Positions 1 to 12,838 of a stretch of 64,000 nucleotides of DNA are shown here, one piece after another. Under the pieces are notes generated by a model. That model was given only the letters and a program-made list of their open reading frames with translations, did no database searches and was not told the origin of the DNA. The position numbers were made by a program, and so were the translations under genes. Position 1 is the stretch's first letter. Each line of letters begins with the position of its first letter. Source of the stretch: Apophysomyces variabilis (Eukaryota; Mucoromycota; Mucoromycetes; Mucorales; Mucoraceae). The stretch is from NCBI GenBank assembly GCA_002749535.1, contig MZZL01000039.1, positions 62,001-126,000 of the forward strand, read 5' to 3'.

Positions 1-1709
1 TCAACACGTACAATGTTTTTGAACAGTAAACTCGCAGGCTCTAAAACGCGATATATCTTGGAATTGTGTTCTTTTACAGTTTTCAAAAGGAATTGCCGGG
101 ATAAAGATAACGAAATCTCTTGTGAACTAATAATACGAGAAGAAAACTTCTCCTCCAACTGTCTGTAAGATAAACCCACGGTGCAGTTGGAAAACTAAGC
201 TGTCATTGGTGTCAAGGATAAGACAATGTGAGTTTGCAGTACTTAGTAGGAAAATCAGGAACTGAAAGTTCATTTTCATTTTTAAAATATCTAAATTCGT
301 AAACGGACATGAATCTGAGATTTCCTGTGAAGTGCAAAGATTTTAGAAGTTCCTTTTGCGATAGCTGAAATCATTCCAAGAAAGCGAAACTATAACTGTG
401 TTATAAAAAGATGTCGGGCAGGACGGAGTAAAGCAATAGCGTAAAAGAAAGGATGGTTCCATAATGAGGTGGTTTGGGAGAAACGAGATTTTCTCCCTGC
501 AGCTGGACCGATGCACAACAGAACAAGAAGCGGCAAGTGATCAAGCCAGTTCGTACAAAACCGGACTATCTAACCGGAGAGAGCCAAAAGCGCAGTGAGG
601 ATAGTCGAAGCTCATACTCCTGAGCCCGCCCACAAGGATGGGCTAAGTCAGCTGCCATTCTGCTGCGCATTATTATCCAACAACACGTCTTGGCTCCTGA
701 TTTAATGACGTACAAGGAAGGTTTGTACAATTTACTGCCAAAATTTGCAAGCACGCTGATCTGCCCGTTACATAGCATTTAATTCCTATATTTACGGTTG
801 CTTCACCGAGGGCCGCCGTGCTCGTCTGTGAAAAGTGTTCAAACTCACTTAATCAGCAATCCTTTCTAATTCGCCCAATGACAAGTTTCCAGGAGTTATA
901 AGTGCTTGAAGGTTCGATTCCGTCACTCTTAAAAGACTGGCAAGACCACTTTATCTGATAAAAAACTCGGCCACTGTACGTGCTGGTTGACCTTTCTAGT
1001 TCTACTCTCTTACATGCAAACTCACCTAGATCGAAATTGACTTTTTTACGGATGGATGGATAAAATTTTACGAAGATCTTCCAGAGCTCTACAGCGCGCA
1101 GCAATTTTATAGCAATTTTATGCACTAGGTGTCCAGCGCAACGAGAAACTTGCCAAAGTGAAACGGCTAGGTGATGGTTTTGCGGAGGAGCTTCTCATCG
1201 AAACAATAAGTGGATGTATAATTTGCATATGGTCAGTGAGAAAACAGTATGATATTCATTTAGGGCGAGTTTACATAGAAAGAACCACCGCCATCAACCT
1301 AATATTCACCGAGAAGGTCTTTGAACATTGCTGGGTTCCTCTTGCTTAGTCTAATGAAGTAATTCCAGGTGAATTCTACAAAGTTCTCTTTAAAACTGGT
1401 TATCGACTGTTACGCATATTTTTTTGATCTGTTTTACATGGAAGATTAGGAATTTTTGTTAGTTTAAGTATTCCTGCTCTCTGGAAGTTATTTTAAGGTG
1501 AACAGGATGTCTCGTCAAGTTTCAACTAACAACGCCGGGGTAGTAGCTGGATCACTTCACTCATTTTCCCATTGTTTCTGATCAGTCAAATGCTAAGAAA
1601 ATTGCTTTTAGATAACCAGGTACCCTCTTTATACTTTTGTGAATGTTAATCTATTTTTCGCAAAGGCTCTGTGGCGAATAATCTATTTGGTCAAGTGGCG
1701 CGATCTCAT
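1..1709. other. No supportable gene
   Basis: I see only short open frames on both strands, none with recognisable motifs or plausible splice extensions. A box-B-like stretch near 905-915 is not backed by a foldable tRNA. It is treated as intergenic. Confidence 0.5.
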
Positions 1710-1814
1710 CACTATGGGGAAAGAAAAGCTGCAAACGTCGCAGAAAGTCGCATTATCATACAAATGCGGTTTATATGGCTTATGTGGCCTATGAAACTTT
1801 TTCTCCCCACAGTG
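1710..1814. repeat. MITE-like element, copy A
   Basis: About 105 bp with imperfect terminal inverted repeats. The left end starts CACTATGGGGAAAGAAAAG, and the right end read in reverse complement starts CACTGTGGGGAGAAAAAG. TA follows the right end. The left part (AAGCTGCAAACGTCGCA, then GTCGCAT) and right part (ATGAAACTTTTTCT) match a longer copy at 63075-63247, so this copy looks internally shortened. CACTRTG termini with a TA flank suggest a non-autonomous Tc1/mariner-type element. That class assignment is inference. Confidence 0.6.
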
Positions 1815-1944
1815 TATCCATCCACGAAAATTGCATACATTGCTTCAAAGGGCAATCGGCGATCGGATCTGATTTATCCGCGCTTCATGTGTTATATATT
1901 GGGCTCTCGGGCAATCCGCCTTCTATACCTATTCAAGTGCAGTA

Positions 1945-3489
1945 ATGGAGGAGAAACCTATTGCCCTCATCGTGCTTCAGCATGGCCTTTGGGGGAATAA
2001 GAAACATATGAAATACATGGAAGATAAGCTACGCGAAGCATACACCGATGACAATGTCGACATTGTGAGTTCATTACACGATTAACTTCTGCTTATTAAA
2101 TTAGTCCGTTATTTCCAGCTTAATGTAGACGTAAATGAGTCAGAATATACTTACGATGGTATTGATATATGCGGTGAGAGACTGGCTGTTAAGGTAGATA
2201 AAGGTGGTTCTTGTAAAGAAGGTGCTAGGTAGCTAAGAACAATCACAGGTTCAAGAACATGTGAAGAAGTTGAAGGAGTCCTGTAAGCAAGTGACAAAGA
2301 TTAGCATGGTTGGATACTCTCTTGGAGGCTTGATCATTCGCTTTGCTTTGGGTGTACTAGGTAAAGCCGGCTTTTTCGAAACGATTGAACCTATTGTAAG
2401 TAATAACGGAAAGGGTATTTATGCTACCTAACGTGGACTTGACGTAGCTATATGTCACCTTCGCTACACCCCATATGGGAGTACGTAGACCATCTACATC
2501 TATATCCTCAAAAATATTTAACTTTGTCTGCGGCCGCATGGTTTCCCGATCAGGAGAGCAGCTCCAATTGATCGATAAATACGACAACAACCAGCCGTTA
2601 CTCAGCGTCCTGGCCGATCCTGGTAAGAAGAGGATGTTGTCAGTTTATCGGTAGACGTTCTAAACTAGTTTCACGCAACTCTTACGGAAAGAGCGCGAGT
2701 TCTATCACTATCTCTCCAAGTTCAAAGTTCGACGAACATATGCAAATGTGGCTAATGACCGCACCGTTCCTTACTGGACGGCGGCGCTAGACACCGCTAA
2801 TTATTTCGATACCCCCCAAGAATTGAATATGTAAGTTGAAAATAGACAAAACGCGGAACGCTAACTCTATAATAAGTTCGCTTGATGAATTATATCCTTC
2901 TTTGGTTACGTCCTTTGACTTATCGAAGGAACCACGCTCACGCCGATTCCCGGTAGCATTATTATTATCTTCTCCTATTTTAATCCCGCTTGGGATCGTG
3001 GCGGTACCAATACTAGCCATAGCTGTCTTACTCTATATCGGCTATCAAGGCACACGGTCACGCATACGAGTATCTCGCTTGCTCCAAACGCAAACGAAAC
3101 ATCCTGCTGCAGAAAATGCCGTCCTGGAAGCCGTAGAAAGTTTTCATATGCCTGGCAAAGAAGATATCACAACAATCAAGTCATCAAAAGCACCTTCTAA
3201 AGGTAGAAGATCAAATTATTTCTATTCGTGCATGGTTGACACTGTACTAGACCATTCCTTACTCTATAATCCTTCTCCTTCGCCGGATTTGATAGCTAAA
3301 AAGAACAAGCTTGCACTTGCTTCGATGGAACTAGAGATACACAAAAATCTGTGCCAGTTAGATTGGCAGAAGGTGTTGGTTTATATCCGTTGTATGAATG
3401 CCCACGGAAGCATCGTGTGCAGAGAAAAACGTTTCACCAACGATGGGGGTCGTGCCGTCATTCAACATTTCGTAGATACAGTACTATAG
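1945..3489 (+). CDS. DUF676/LPL1-like serine esterase (putative phospholipase)
   Basis: Alpha/beta-hydrolase of the DUF676 family (yeast LPL1/ROG1-like), expected to cleave acyl esters of phospholipids, often on lipid droplets or membranes. Exon 1 (1945-2064) encodes the HG oxyanion motif (LQHGLWG). A later exon has the nucleophile elbow GYSLGG (near 2316-2333). After further introns come NDRTVPYW, supplying the likely catalytic Asp, and NAHGSIV near the C-terminus with the likely His. So the catalytic triad is visible. A hydrophobic segment encoded at about 2965-3035 could anchor the protein in a membrane. I count at least five short introns; for example, one at 2831-2876 joins the strongly coding last exon. 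The start ATG at 1945 opens directly into the hydrolase fold. The exact physiological substrate cannot be told from sequence. Confidence 0.75.
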
Positions 3490-3540
3490 GATAGGAGTTT
3501 GTATATGAACTTGATAACAATATATTCTAAGGTATTGTTG

Positions 3541-4821
3541 TTAAGATTTATTTGTTTCTTTCAGCGATTCTATTGACCATTTTGGCAATGTTGTTATTGT
3601 GTAATCGTCCACGAGTCCAGCCCGCAGTCTTTCCAAACCAGCCCATGCAATCATGACCCCGTTATCCGTGCAGAGTTGCGGTGGTGGGCAAATGAGTGGG
3701 AGATTATAAGTGGCAGCCACAGCTTCAAGTCTAAGAACGATTTGATCAACGTTTGCTTATTTTGATTGTATTATCTTTTCTTTACCTTGTTCGGAAGAAT
3801 TTATTGCTTGCCACACCACCACTGACTACCAATGCTGTCAAAGCCTTCTTTTTAATCTCACTTTGAAGTGCTAGATGCAATTTTTGCTCGATATGCTGGA
3901 TGCAGACCACTTGAAAGGCGGATGCTAAATCGCTAACATCCTGTGGGCTAGTAATATCTACATCATTACTCTCAGCTAGCCTAGACATAGCTGTCTTAAG
4001 GCCAGAGAAACTGAAGCCTATCATCGACTTGTTTCTTTGCAACATTGGTCGCGGAAGCCGGCTGATGAATCGTTCAGGATCACCATGTAGTGCTGCCTGT
4101 TCGAGAGCGGCGCCGGGACCACCTCTGCGTCCTTTGATCCAATCCAAACCAAGGATTCTTGCTGTTTTGTCAATAGCCTCACCAACTGCATTATCAAGAG
4201 TAGTGCCCAGTTGATTATAGTCGCCCAATCCGTTGGCAGTTAGCAACAAGGTATGGCCACCCGAAATCAAAAGCGTCATGAAAGGAAACGCGGGAGCAGG
4301 TTCACTTGCGTTTGTATTTTCTGTTGTCAATCGGGCGGTGAGAGCGTGAGCTTCCTAACTTTCCAGTATGAGTCAAAGTTTTGCTTCTCATTTCTGTTTT
4401 CTACCATGTGATGAACACCGATCAAAGGCTTCTTTGTTACTGCTGCTAATGTCTTTGCTGCATTCAATCCGACAGGGAGACAGGGTGGCAGACCAGGACC
4501 TCGCGTTACCGCGATCGCATCCAAATCGGCAATTGTCAAATTAGCCTGCTCCAAGGTTTGGCAAATGACCATGGGTAAATGCCGTGAGTGGCCTAAACTG
4601 GCCAACGTCGGTACTATGCCACCCATCGGTTCGTGCAGATGTTGTTGACCATGAACGACTTCAGCCAGGATCTCCCTGTTTGACGTAACAATAGCGGCAG
4701 AAGTATCATCGCATGACGTTTCGATTCCCAGCACTCGTAAAGGAGCTTGTGAGGATGTCCAACGACGTGTACAACTAGAAATGCGCAATGTATTGTTGCG
4801 TAACGAACATAGATAAGACAT
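3541..4821 (-). CDS. QRI7: Mitochondrial tRNA N6-adenosine threonylcarbamoyltransferase (Qri7/OSGEPL1)
   Basis: Kae1/TsaD/Qri7 family enzyme that transfers threonylcarbamoyl from TC-AMP to A37 of ANN-decoding tRNAs. Three exons splice cleanly: 4405-4821, 3786-4354 and 3541-3730, both introns being GT..AG. The N-terminus is basic and Ser/Thr-rich (about 25 residues), fitting a mitochondrial presequence and the organellar Qri7 type rather than cytosolic Kae1. Family hallmarks are visible: GIETSCDDTSAAIV at the start of the ASKHA fold, the metal-binding HHMEAH formed across the first splice junction, ISGGHT, the FSGLKTA segment, VSGGVASN, and CTDNGVMIAWAG near the end. It ends TAA at 3541-3543. 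It is transcribed divergently from the MACPF-like gene, separated by about 0.8 kb. I see no damage. Confidence 0.93.
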
Positions 4822-5650
4822 GCCAAAACTAATGCTCCACTTTTAGATTAAGCGGTGACTGAACAGCCAACTGTTTCTCGGTAGTGGGTGAAAAATTTGT
4901 AGCAGGGCTATCCAGAAGATGAATGAACTGTCATACAAAAGGTTGCAGACAGCATAGTTTCACAATTGCACTTCAAGCTAAACATATATTACCTGTAGTA
5001 CTCTTATTGTAATATAGGTAGTTAAACATATGATCACGTTGTCCCTTACCAGTTTTATTTATTTTCATGGCTTGTTGTACCACTCCAGGAAGCTATCACT
5101 GGGAAATCTGCCATTTCTATAATGACAGGAACTACTTTTCAGAGATCAAATCATGCATATCTGCAAAAATGCAAATATCAACATCATAGGTTCGTTATCA
5201 GTAAGAGATGCAGCAGAAAATAGGGACCATTAGCATTAGACAGACATTTGCATCTAAAACAATAGCCAGCCTGTTCTTGAGTTTACGGAAGGCTGAGGAA
5301 AGCGTTTGATGTTCCTGCTCAGCCGCTTGATGTGCAACGTTCTAAACCGATAACGTTAAAGGCGAAGTGGTGCTACTCAGAACGTTAGTGGTCTGTTTCA
5401 TATCGTTCTCCTTGGATTAGAAACCTTGACGACTGAGGGGCAAGCGAACTTCAACTACTGTACCGCAGGATCGGTACAAGAAGTAGATAAAGAGCTTGTT
5501 ATGCGAAAGCTGTAGCTGTTCAGAAGCAGAACGCGTGTTTTGGGTGCCACCTGTGTTCTCAAGCGTTGAACCTTAATTAATCTCCGTATTAACCCACTAT
5601 TTACGAAGTACACGGAAGCGTACCGCTTATAAATAGATAGAAATTGGACG
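4822..5650. other. Divergent intergenic region
   Basis: Shared upstream region of QRI7 (-) and the MACPF-like gene (+). No open frame of note and no recognised RNA gene. It probably holds both promoters and possibly a 5' UTR intron ending just before 5690 (pyrimidine-rich, ..cctcaag). Confidence 0.45.
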
Positions 5651-8600
5651 ATGTACCGTCATATCTCCTTTTATTTTTTGCAACCTCAAGAAGAAATGAC
5701 CGGTACGGAAAGTTTTGATTCCATACCAGATGTCCTATCGTCCGGCCAGCCGGAAGCAACATTTGACCGTGCATCTTACAACAAGTTACTGACCCTGTTG
5801 GATCAATATAAATACGCACCGCTTGAAGAGACTTTGAATGAAATAGATGCCGCTGCGCATAGCATCAATAAATGGATAGAAAACATCTGTATCACCATTT
5901 CTGGATTGGAGCCAGATGGCTACGGCGCTCAGTACCTTCAAACACTTGACGATGCATTTACCCAGATGGACAAGCTAGTTTTTTCACTAGATCAGTTTCG
6001 TGACACCATCGGAGTTACGGATGGGATACCATCGAAGATCCTGTCGACCTTGTCGACAGTGAACTCTAACTGGTTCTACTTGCAGGAGATCATCACTTCC
6101 GTCAAAGGAAGTTCCAAAGACACCCATGAGAAAGGCTCACTTTCAGAAGCACTGGATGATATATCGCATAAGATTGTCGAAGTTTGGAAGCTTGTTTATC
6201 GGTTTCAGCACCGACCTACAGCTTCAAATTCGTCAAGGGCTACCAACAAATATGATTCATCCATTTACCAGGGATTGCTCGTAGAGGAAAAGGCACAAGC
6301 AACAATACGCGAAATTGAACAAGCCGAATTAGTGGCGATTGATACAAAAGCTGAGATATTATGCAACGATATCAAACAAATCCAAGGAGTCTTCAACAAG
6401 CAAATCGCCGAGGACATCAGCGATGGCCTGTCAAAAAAGCTTGGTCATGTGCTGGAGCAGTGGCAAGATCTACAAATCATGATAGACAAGCTTAGACACA
6501 AGTTGAAGGACGACCGTTTGCTAGTAGTGTTTCAGACAATATTTGAAACTGTGGAATCTTCTATAAGCGAATTAGAAAGAGCATCGGACCAATGTTACGA
6601 CATGATCAACCGAGTTTATGGTTTGCATCCTCCACAAAGCACAGAAACTGCTCAAATTGGGCCGGAATCCAGTTCATGTAACGTATATATAAGAGAAAGG
6701 CGCAAAGACACGTATCTCATTTAGCTCTTTTCTGGCTTTGAAGCGGCTACTGTATCACCCTTATCGCTGGAATATTCAGAACTTGGGATCTTAGAAAACT
6801 TCTGGGCCAAATACAAGTACATTGTACCGACAAATGAAAAATTGCTCGATTCATTAGCAAAGGAAATTACATCCCATTCCACAATAGACAGAACCATCTT
6901 GCTCCACTATGATACCATATTGGAACGTTGGACGCAGTTAAAGTCTCGTATGGATGACATAAAACACAAGCTGCCTGATACTACGAACATAAACATGCGT
7001 CTTGCAACCAAGATTAAGGCAAATGATTTTTCTTAATCTTCCATTTATTCTAACCAGTTTTCATAGACATCGAAGAACAGCTATTTTGATAAGGTACCTG
7101 TTCCAGAGATTGTGGAGGAATCAGGGCGGATACAAGAAAAAGAAGAGGTTAAAGTAAGAAGTCATTGGTGTACACTGGACGATCAAACTGTTTTTTTAAC
7201 GTCGAGAAAAAGTCGGCTGCAGATACAATTTCCGGATATGTACACAGTTTGCATATCGACGGTACACCAGCTCAAAGAGAAGCAGTTCGGATAAACCCTT
7301 CAGCGCCTTACTATCTGTATCCTGAAGACAAACATGTGATCTCGGACGACATCATACTTCGCAACTACACATTTGCGGAGAAAAGAAACGGTAAAATTGG
7401 ATTTTTGCCAAGAGATCTACCGTTGCCTGGAATAAAGGAATTCAAGGCTGATGCTACAAGGAGGGCTGAAAAACTAGGCGGTCATTCGGCGGGAAGGAAT
7501 AAAATGGAAGCGATCTATATCCCACGAAAATGTGTGAGTTGGCTTAAATATTAGCTTATTTGCGATAAAGTTAATTGTACAGCATAGGTTCTGTTTCCTC
7601 CAAATACCATTCAGCCAACAAAACAATTCGTAGAAGCTGTCGGGTGGGCATTAGGACGGAATAGTGACGCCCAAAGATTCAAGGCGTTACAAGATGTGTT
7701 CAACCACTATGGTTACTATTATCCTTACTGGGTCGTGTTAGGTTTGTAGCGAATTCCTTGAATGAAGAAAATTATAGCTTCAGGTTAGGTGGCAAATTTA
7801 CGCACCAAACTGTCAAAGGCTCAGGGGACATAACATGGAGCGTAATGATGCAAGTCATACGAGAAAAGATACCGTGGGAAGCTATCGGTATGGTACAAAG
7901 TGAGTAGTGTATATTAATACGAACGTACCTATAGGAGGGGATACAAGTCATCTAAAACACCCGCTCGGCGTTAAACCATGGATCCAGAGTACAGAAGCCT
8001 GTGCGGTGCCGATTATGGTCCTTGGCATGAAGCCAACTTACTACCTCTTGGAAAAGAGGCTAGCAGCTGAAGTGGAGAGATTATACAAATTGCAGAACCA
8101 GTATGAAGGCAGTTACCAGATTAGCTGCATACATCAAAATTATTCGGAGACAGCGCTTGTCCGATTAGCGCAACTGCAACCGAGAATTGGAGTTTTAAAG
8201 GGAGTGCATTTTGCTGGAAATCTAGCAGATCAGGACGCAATTGAACTCACCAACGAAGCTGATCTACGGAAGCTGATAACGGTAATACCAGACAAAGGAA
8301 AGTCAAGGATCACCTGCAGGGTGCGGAGAACAATGCTAGGAGTTGATGCCAGCACACATGCTTACCTTGATGCTGAACTTTCCGATGAAGCCGTTGAAGA
8401 CCAAGGGTTTACCAGAGCTGCCGTTATGAGCCACATTGAAAAAAACGGGGGAGAGTTACAGCCTGCAACACGCGGGACAGATTACTTCGTCATGTATATA
8501 ACGCATGCAGAGGTCAGTTGCGTCTAACTGAATGAACTTGTAACAGGTGTTAATGATTGCTGTTTTCATAGATATGTTATAAGCGACAGTTCGTAAAAGT

Positions 8601-11600
8601 GAGCGATAAACTCAAGGATGCAGTCGATAAAGCTCTGCGAATGACCACTGATAAGGAAAAGTACAAAGCGCTTCAGCAAGTATTTGGAACTTTTGGGTAC
8701 TATTATCCGTCGGTTATAGGTCTTGGTAAGAAAAAGCCAATTATCTTAGTGCATTCTTTAATTTGCGATTTGGCAATAAGGTGGTCGAGCAATATATAAG
8801 ATCAACCCGAACGATCCTTCACCTTCTTGGATGATTGAAAATGGAATTGCAACGATTGATAGAGCTTTTAAGCGGGCTACGCATGTGGATGATACATATG
8901 TTGAAACGATCGGTACGTTTAGGTTTGATAAATGTTATAAAATACAGCAAACCAGACAAACGTTATAAATTGACATAACCGTATTCAAAAAGGAGGAAGT
9001 TGCTTGGCTACTGATTGCCAGGATTGGATGTTCTCTATCCAAAGCAATCAGATGCGGATTCGATTCAAAGACTTAAGGCCTCTGTATGAATTGTTTGACG
9101 AAGAACAGCGGCAGCATGTACAGAGAATATACAATAACGACGACGCTTATTTGGATACTTTCCCTGAATTGCACAAAGGATTGCATTTCAATGGTGAAGA
9201 GGCGGAAGAACAAGCACTAGAAATATCTAAGAAAGGAACCTTTTCCAAGTTGCTCATGCTCAAACTCTACATCAATCACCCAAAAGCAGAGCATGTCAAG
9301 CGCTCTCCTGCGAACAAAGAAGATATTAAGACGTTTTCAAAGCTTGACATAGAAAGTCATTATGAGCTTCCGGGAAATTATGGGTTTATGCTTGGTGCCC
9401 AGGCAGTCCACAGGGAACGCATGAATGGCAGGAAGCATACTGCGCTTAAACAGAAGACTCCATATCAAGTAGCATATTTTGTATACAAGGAGGTTTGTTG
9501 CAAACTTTACTACTGAGACAGAAAATGTTAACCTACAGCTGGTGCTGCAGCTGCACTTCTACGACGAGTTAATAGGTGCCACCAAAGAATTTAAGGACGC
9601 TATTAAAAACGCACTACAAGAACACTTAAATGACCATGACAAGTATTACAGATTGCAAGATGTATTTCAACGGTTTGGTTATTACTATCCCTCCTCCATC
9701 CGCTATGGTATGGTACTTAACTATAAAAATTCGTTGGTAATTCTCCAACTATTTATGTTGCTTTAGGTGGTCGAGTCATTTGCCAAATTACAACGCCAAG
9801 TGAAACACAGCATGCCGTCAAAAATAGCGCAAGTAATCCAATATTACAGGGACAAAACCACCCAAATACGGATGACAAGAAGATTGAAAGTTCTTCTACT
9901 GAAGCAGACAAGGACATAACCAAGCAATATCCAAAGAATAACTATAACGAGAGTTTGGTAAAAACATCCGCCGCAGTATTGAAGGTACATGTCGCGACAG
10001 AAATAGAGAAGTCAATAGCAAAGAACGATCGCTGGGAGGCCATCGGTAGGTGTTGTGTACTTAAGATGACATGCAGAAATAACAAAGCATAACTATACAG
10101 GTGGAGAGGCAAACATATTGCTTTTTGAGAATGTTCGGAGCTGGTTAAAGACGATCGAATCAAATGAAACTCTGATACAATTAAAAGGATTGAAGCCGCT
10201 TTACGAGTTATTGGACAGTGAGATGCGCTCAAAAGTTCAGCAGATTTATGAGAATATTATTATGGAAGACTGTTACATATGTTACAATTATTCGCTCGAA
10301 ATGATAGGGTACTCTGCTTCGGCAGAGAAGGAAAACAATAGCGAAGCAACGAGGGTTCCAGTACGTACAACGAGAGCAGTCTGTACATATACTTGGCTTA
10401 ATCTCGTTAGACAGAGGCTTTGTTCGAATACTTGTTGAAGAGGTCGTTTGCAAATGTGCAGGAAGCAATTATCTTTTGCCGCAACGCATGTCAGCAGGCC
10501 GGCTTCTCCATCGTGGTAGAGGAGAATACAAATGAGGTATGGCATGCAAATGATCGGCATATTTCTGACTAGAATAGAAGATTGTCTGCATATATTGTTC
10601 TGGTGCTATAACGTCACTGACTGATTCCACTGAGTCGCAACATAAAGAAAGCGATAATAATTGCTTATGGGGAGTCTCTATACTAAAGGCCGCTGATGGA
10701 CAATGGAGATTTCAGAAGTATCTGTGCCCTGAGGAATCTGAGCACAACCACAAGCTAGTTTCTCCTGAAACAAAGAGTAAAGATAGATACCGAAACAAGC
10801 AAGGAACGGCAAATTTCTGCGATTCGGAAGGTAACATCTCAAATTTCTGTTCGTTTGGTAACACGACAATTAGAGTCGTTCATAATCAAGATTATTCCTA
10901 TAAGGCCGATGTACGATGCAGAAGATCCGAGAGCTCATTATATAAAATATGATGACATAGTGCGGTTACAATATGTACGCCGCTTAAAAGAAGAAGATGA
11001 TGAAAACAGCAACGTTTATATCCGGGCAAGTGAATTGAAAGTACCCGGTGAATTACAGCTTGATAATATCTCAGAACGTAATGCTACTAATAACGAAGAA
11101 AAAGAATACGAAGAAGACTTTCAATGGTACTATGTAAAGAAGAAATGGCACCAACTCAACAACTAATAGGAGGATTGTCCCTGCATTGCTCGAGCGTGGT
11201 GACGATGGGGAGGGAAGCAACTATATTTCTTCGGCAAAAGAAAATAGCCACGATAAGTTTTGCATTGAATCAGCGAGCAAAGTCAGCAGCACTCAAACTC
11301 CAAAAGATGATTACAGAGGGAAAGAATACGTACGTAAAGGGGACGTAGTTGCTTTTGAAAGCCGAAGAACTGTAAACGGCAAGACCTTCTATTGGGCTAT
11401 CAACTTTGAGTTTGATTTTGAAGGTGACAGCACGGATACTTGGACCAACACTGCAGAGTTCACACGCTCAAACGCTAGATGGAGACTTCAACCTATCAAT
11501 GAGTATGAAGCAGAAAGAGCAGCGAATCATTCTCAGCAGATCGAGGTAAAAGATCGCAATGACATTAAGCGCCTTCAATCCTCGGTTGGAGTGTCCAACA

Positions 11601-12403
11601 ACAACCACGACTCCTTGTTTTTAATCGGACACGCTTATCTCTACGGCCTGAGAGGGTTGTGTATAGATGAGGCAAAAGCATTAAAGCACCTAAAGGTTTC
11701 TGCAAGCAAAGGTAACCATTTTGCCAAATACGAGCTTGGGAAACTTTTGTGGAACAAGGGAGAGCATTTGGATGCATTAGATATGCTAAAGCAAGCTGCT
11801 TGCCTACCTGTTGTGGAGGCTCACCGAGAACTAGCCGATATATACCATGTCGGTTACGGCGACGCTATACCTCGAGATCGTAGCAAAGCGTTCATGTACT
11901 ATGCTATAGGTGGAATCCTCGGCGACCTGAAAGCAGCTATGATGGTCGGCGAATACTATGAAAAAGGATACAACTCAGATTTTGGACAAGATATTGGCAC
12001 CGCTCTTACTTGGTATGAGTTCGTCGCCCAATGTGACGGAGGATCCGTTGGACATACGGCAGCTGGGAGGTTGAAACATTCCATGGCTACCACGCTGAGA
12101 GATAGCTCAGAAGCAGAGGATCTGAGGCAAGATGCGTACAAGAACTTTGCAGCAGCAGCAGCACTGGACCCTTATTCAAAATTCATGATGGCTATGTATC
12201 ATTTAAACGGCTTTGGCTATCAAGAGCACAATCCCGCCCTCGGATTTCACCTATTACTCACTTTGGCGGAGTCTGGATTCAGCCTGGCGTTAACCGGATT
12301 AGCAGAGTGCTACAAGCATGGACTTGGAGTGGAGCGTGACCATGCGAAGGAACTGATGTATCGGGACTTGACTATTTCGATCAAAGATCGTGAAATTGCC
12401 TAA
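5651..12403 (+). CDS. Large modular MACPF-like / Sel1-repeat protein
   Basis: A many-exon gene (start ATG 5651 or in-frame 5696; stop ends 12403). The N-terminal part is helical and coiled-coil rich, with a certain 42-nt intron at 6683-6724. Then one module recurs three times: a stretch ending GYYYP....LG (near 7700, 8695 and 9680), a conserved W-containing block (WEAIG near 7880 and 10040), then LKPLYELL-type helices (near 8020, 9075 and 10185). The YG...LGG signature is that of the MACPF-like domains I recall from Glomeromycotina and Mucoromycota proteins. The last exon (11186 on) encodes Sel1-like helical repeats (about 11615-12360), a protein-interaction scaffold. Family members of MACPF type form membrane pores, but whether this one does is unknown. 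One gene or two adjacent genes cannot be settled without transcripts. Several internal exon borders are approximate. Confidence 0.5.
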
Positions 12404-12406
12404 CTT

Positions 12407-12838
12407 ATGTCGAGCGTTCCTTACTGGAATCATAATAAATGGACCAAAAGGCATTCTTTTCAACATGTGCTTTTTCTGGTAGTACAGTGCTCCCCTTTAG
12501 TTTTGCTCTCGCCAACTTCAACCCAGCGATAAGCTTGGGAAATTTGTAGGGACGAACGCAAACCCGTAAAGTATGTTTTTGTACGGTTTAACACTTCTCT
12601 GATCTTGCAACCCTCTCTAACTTCAAGAGCATTAAAGGGACTGGAAGCTTTGGAATCAAAGGGCTCCGCTGTAGTTCATTTATGCCTTTTCGAATACCGA
12701 AAGTCATAGAGCTGCCGCGAGCGTGAGCTAATCATTGTTGGTGTGCGGCTGATTACACGTAGCAATTATTTTACATGACAAATGCTGTATTGTTACAAAT
12801 CTCTGCTATAATACAAATGAAAAGATTATCATTATTTT
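12407..12838. other. Convergent 3' intergenic region
   Basis: Lies between the stop of the MACPF/Sel1 gene and the stop of URB1. It is AT-rich toward 12750-12838 and probably holds both 3' UTRs and polyadenylation sites. No gene is seen. Confidence 0.45.

Noticed and set aside
850..960. GGTTCGATTCC box-B-like motif near 907 suggesting a tRNA
   Set aside because: No cloverleaf: acceptor ends and anticodon arm cannot be formed around it on the plus strand.
5651..12403. Reading the repeated modules as an NLR or polyketide-type modular enzyme
   Set aside because: No NB-ARC/NACHT P-loop, no ketosynthase or acyltransferase motifs; the repeats fit the MACPF-like signature and Sel1 pattern better.
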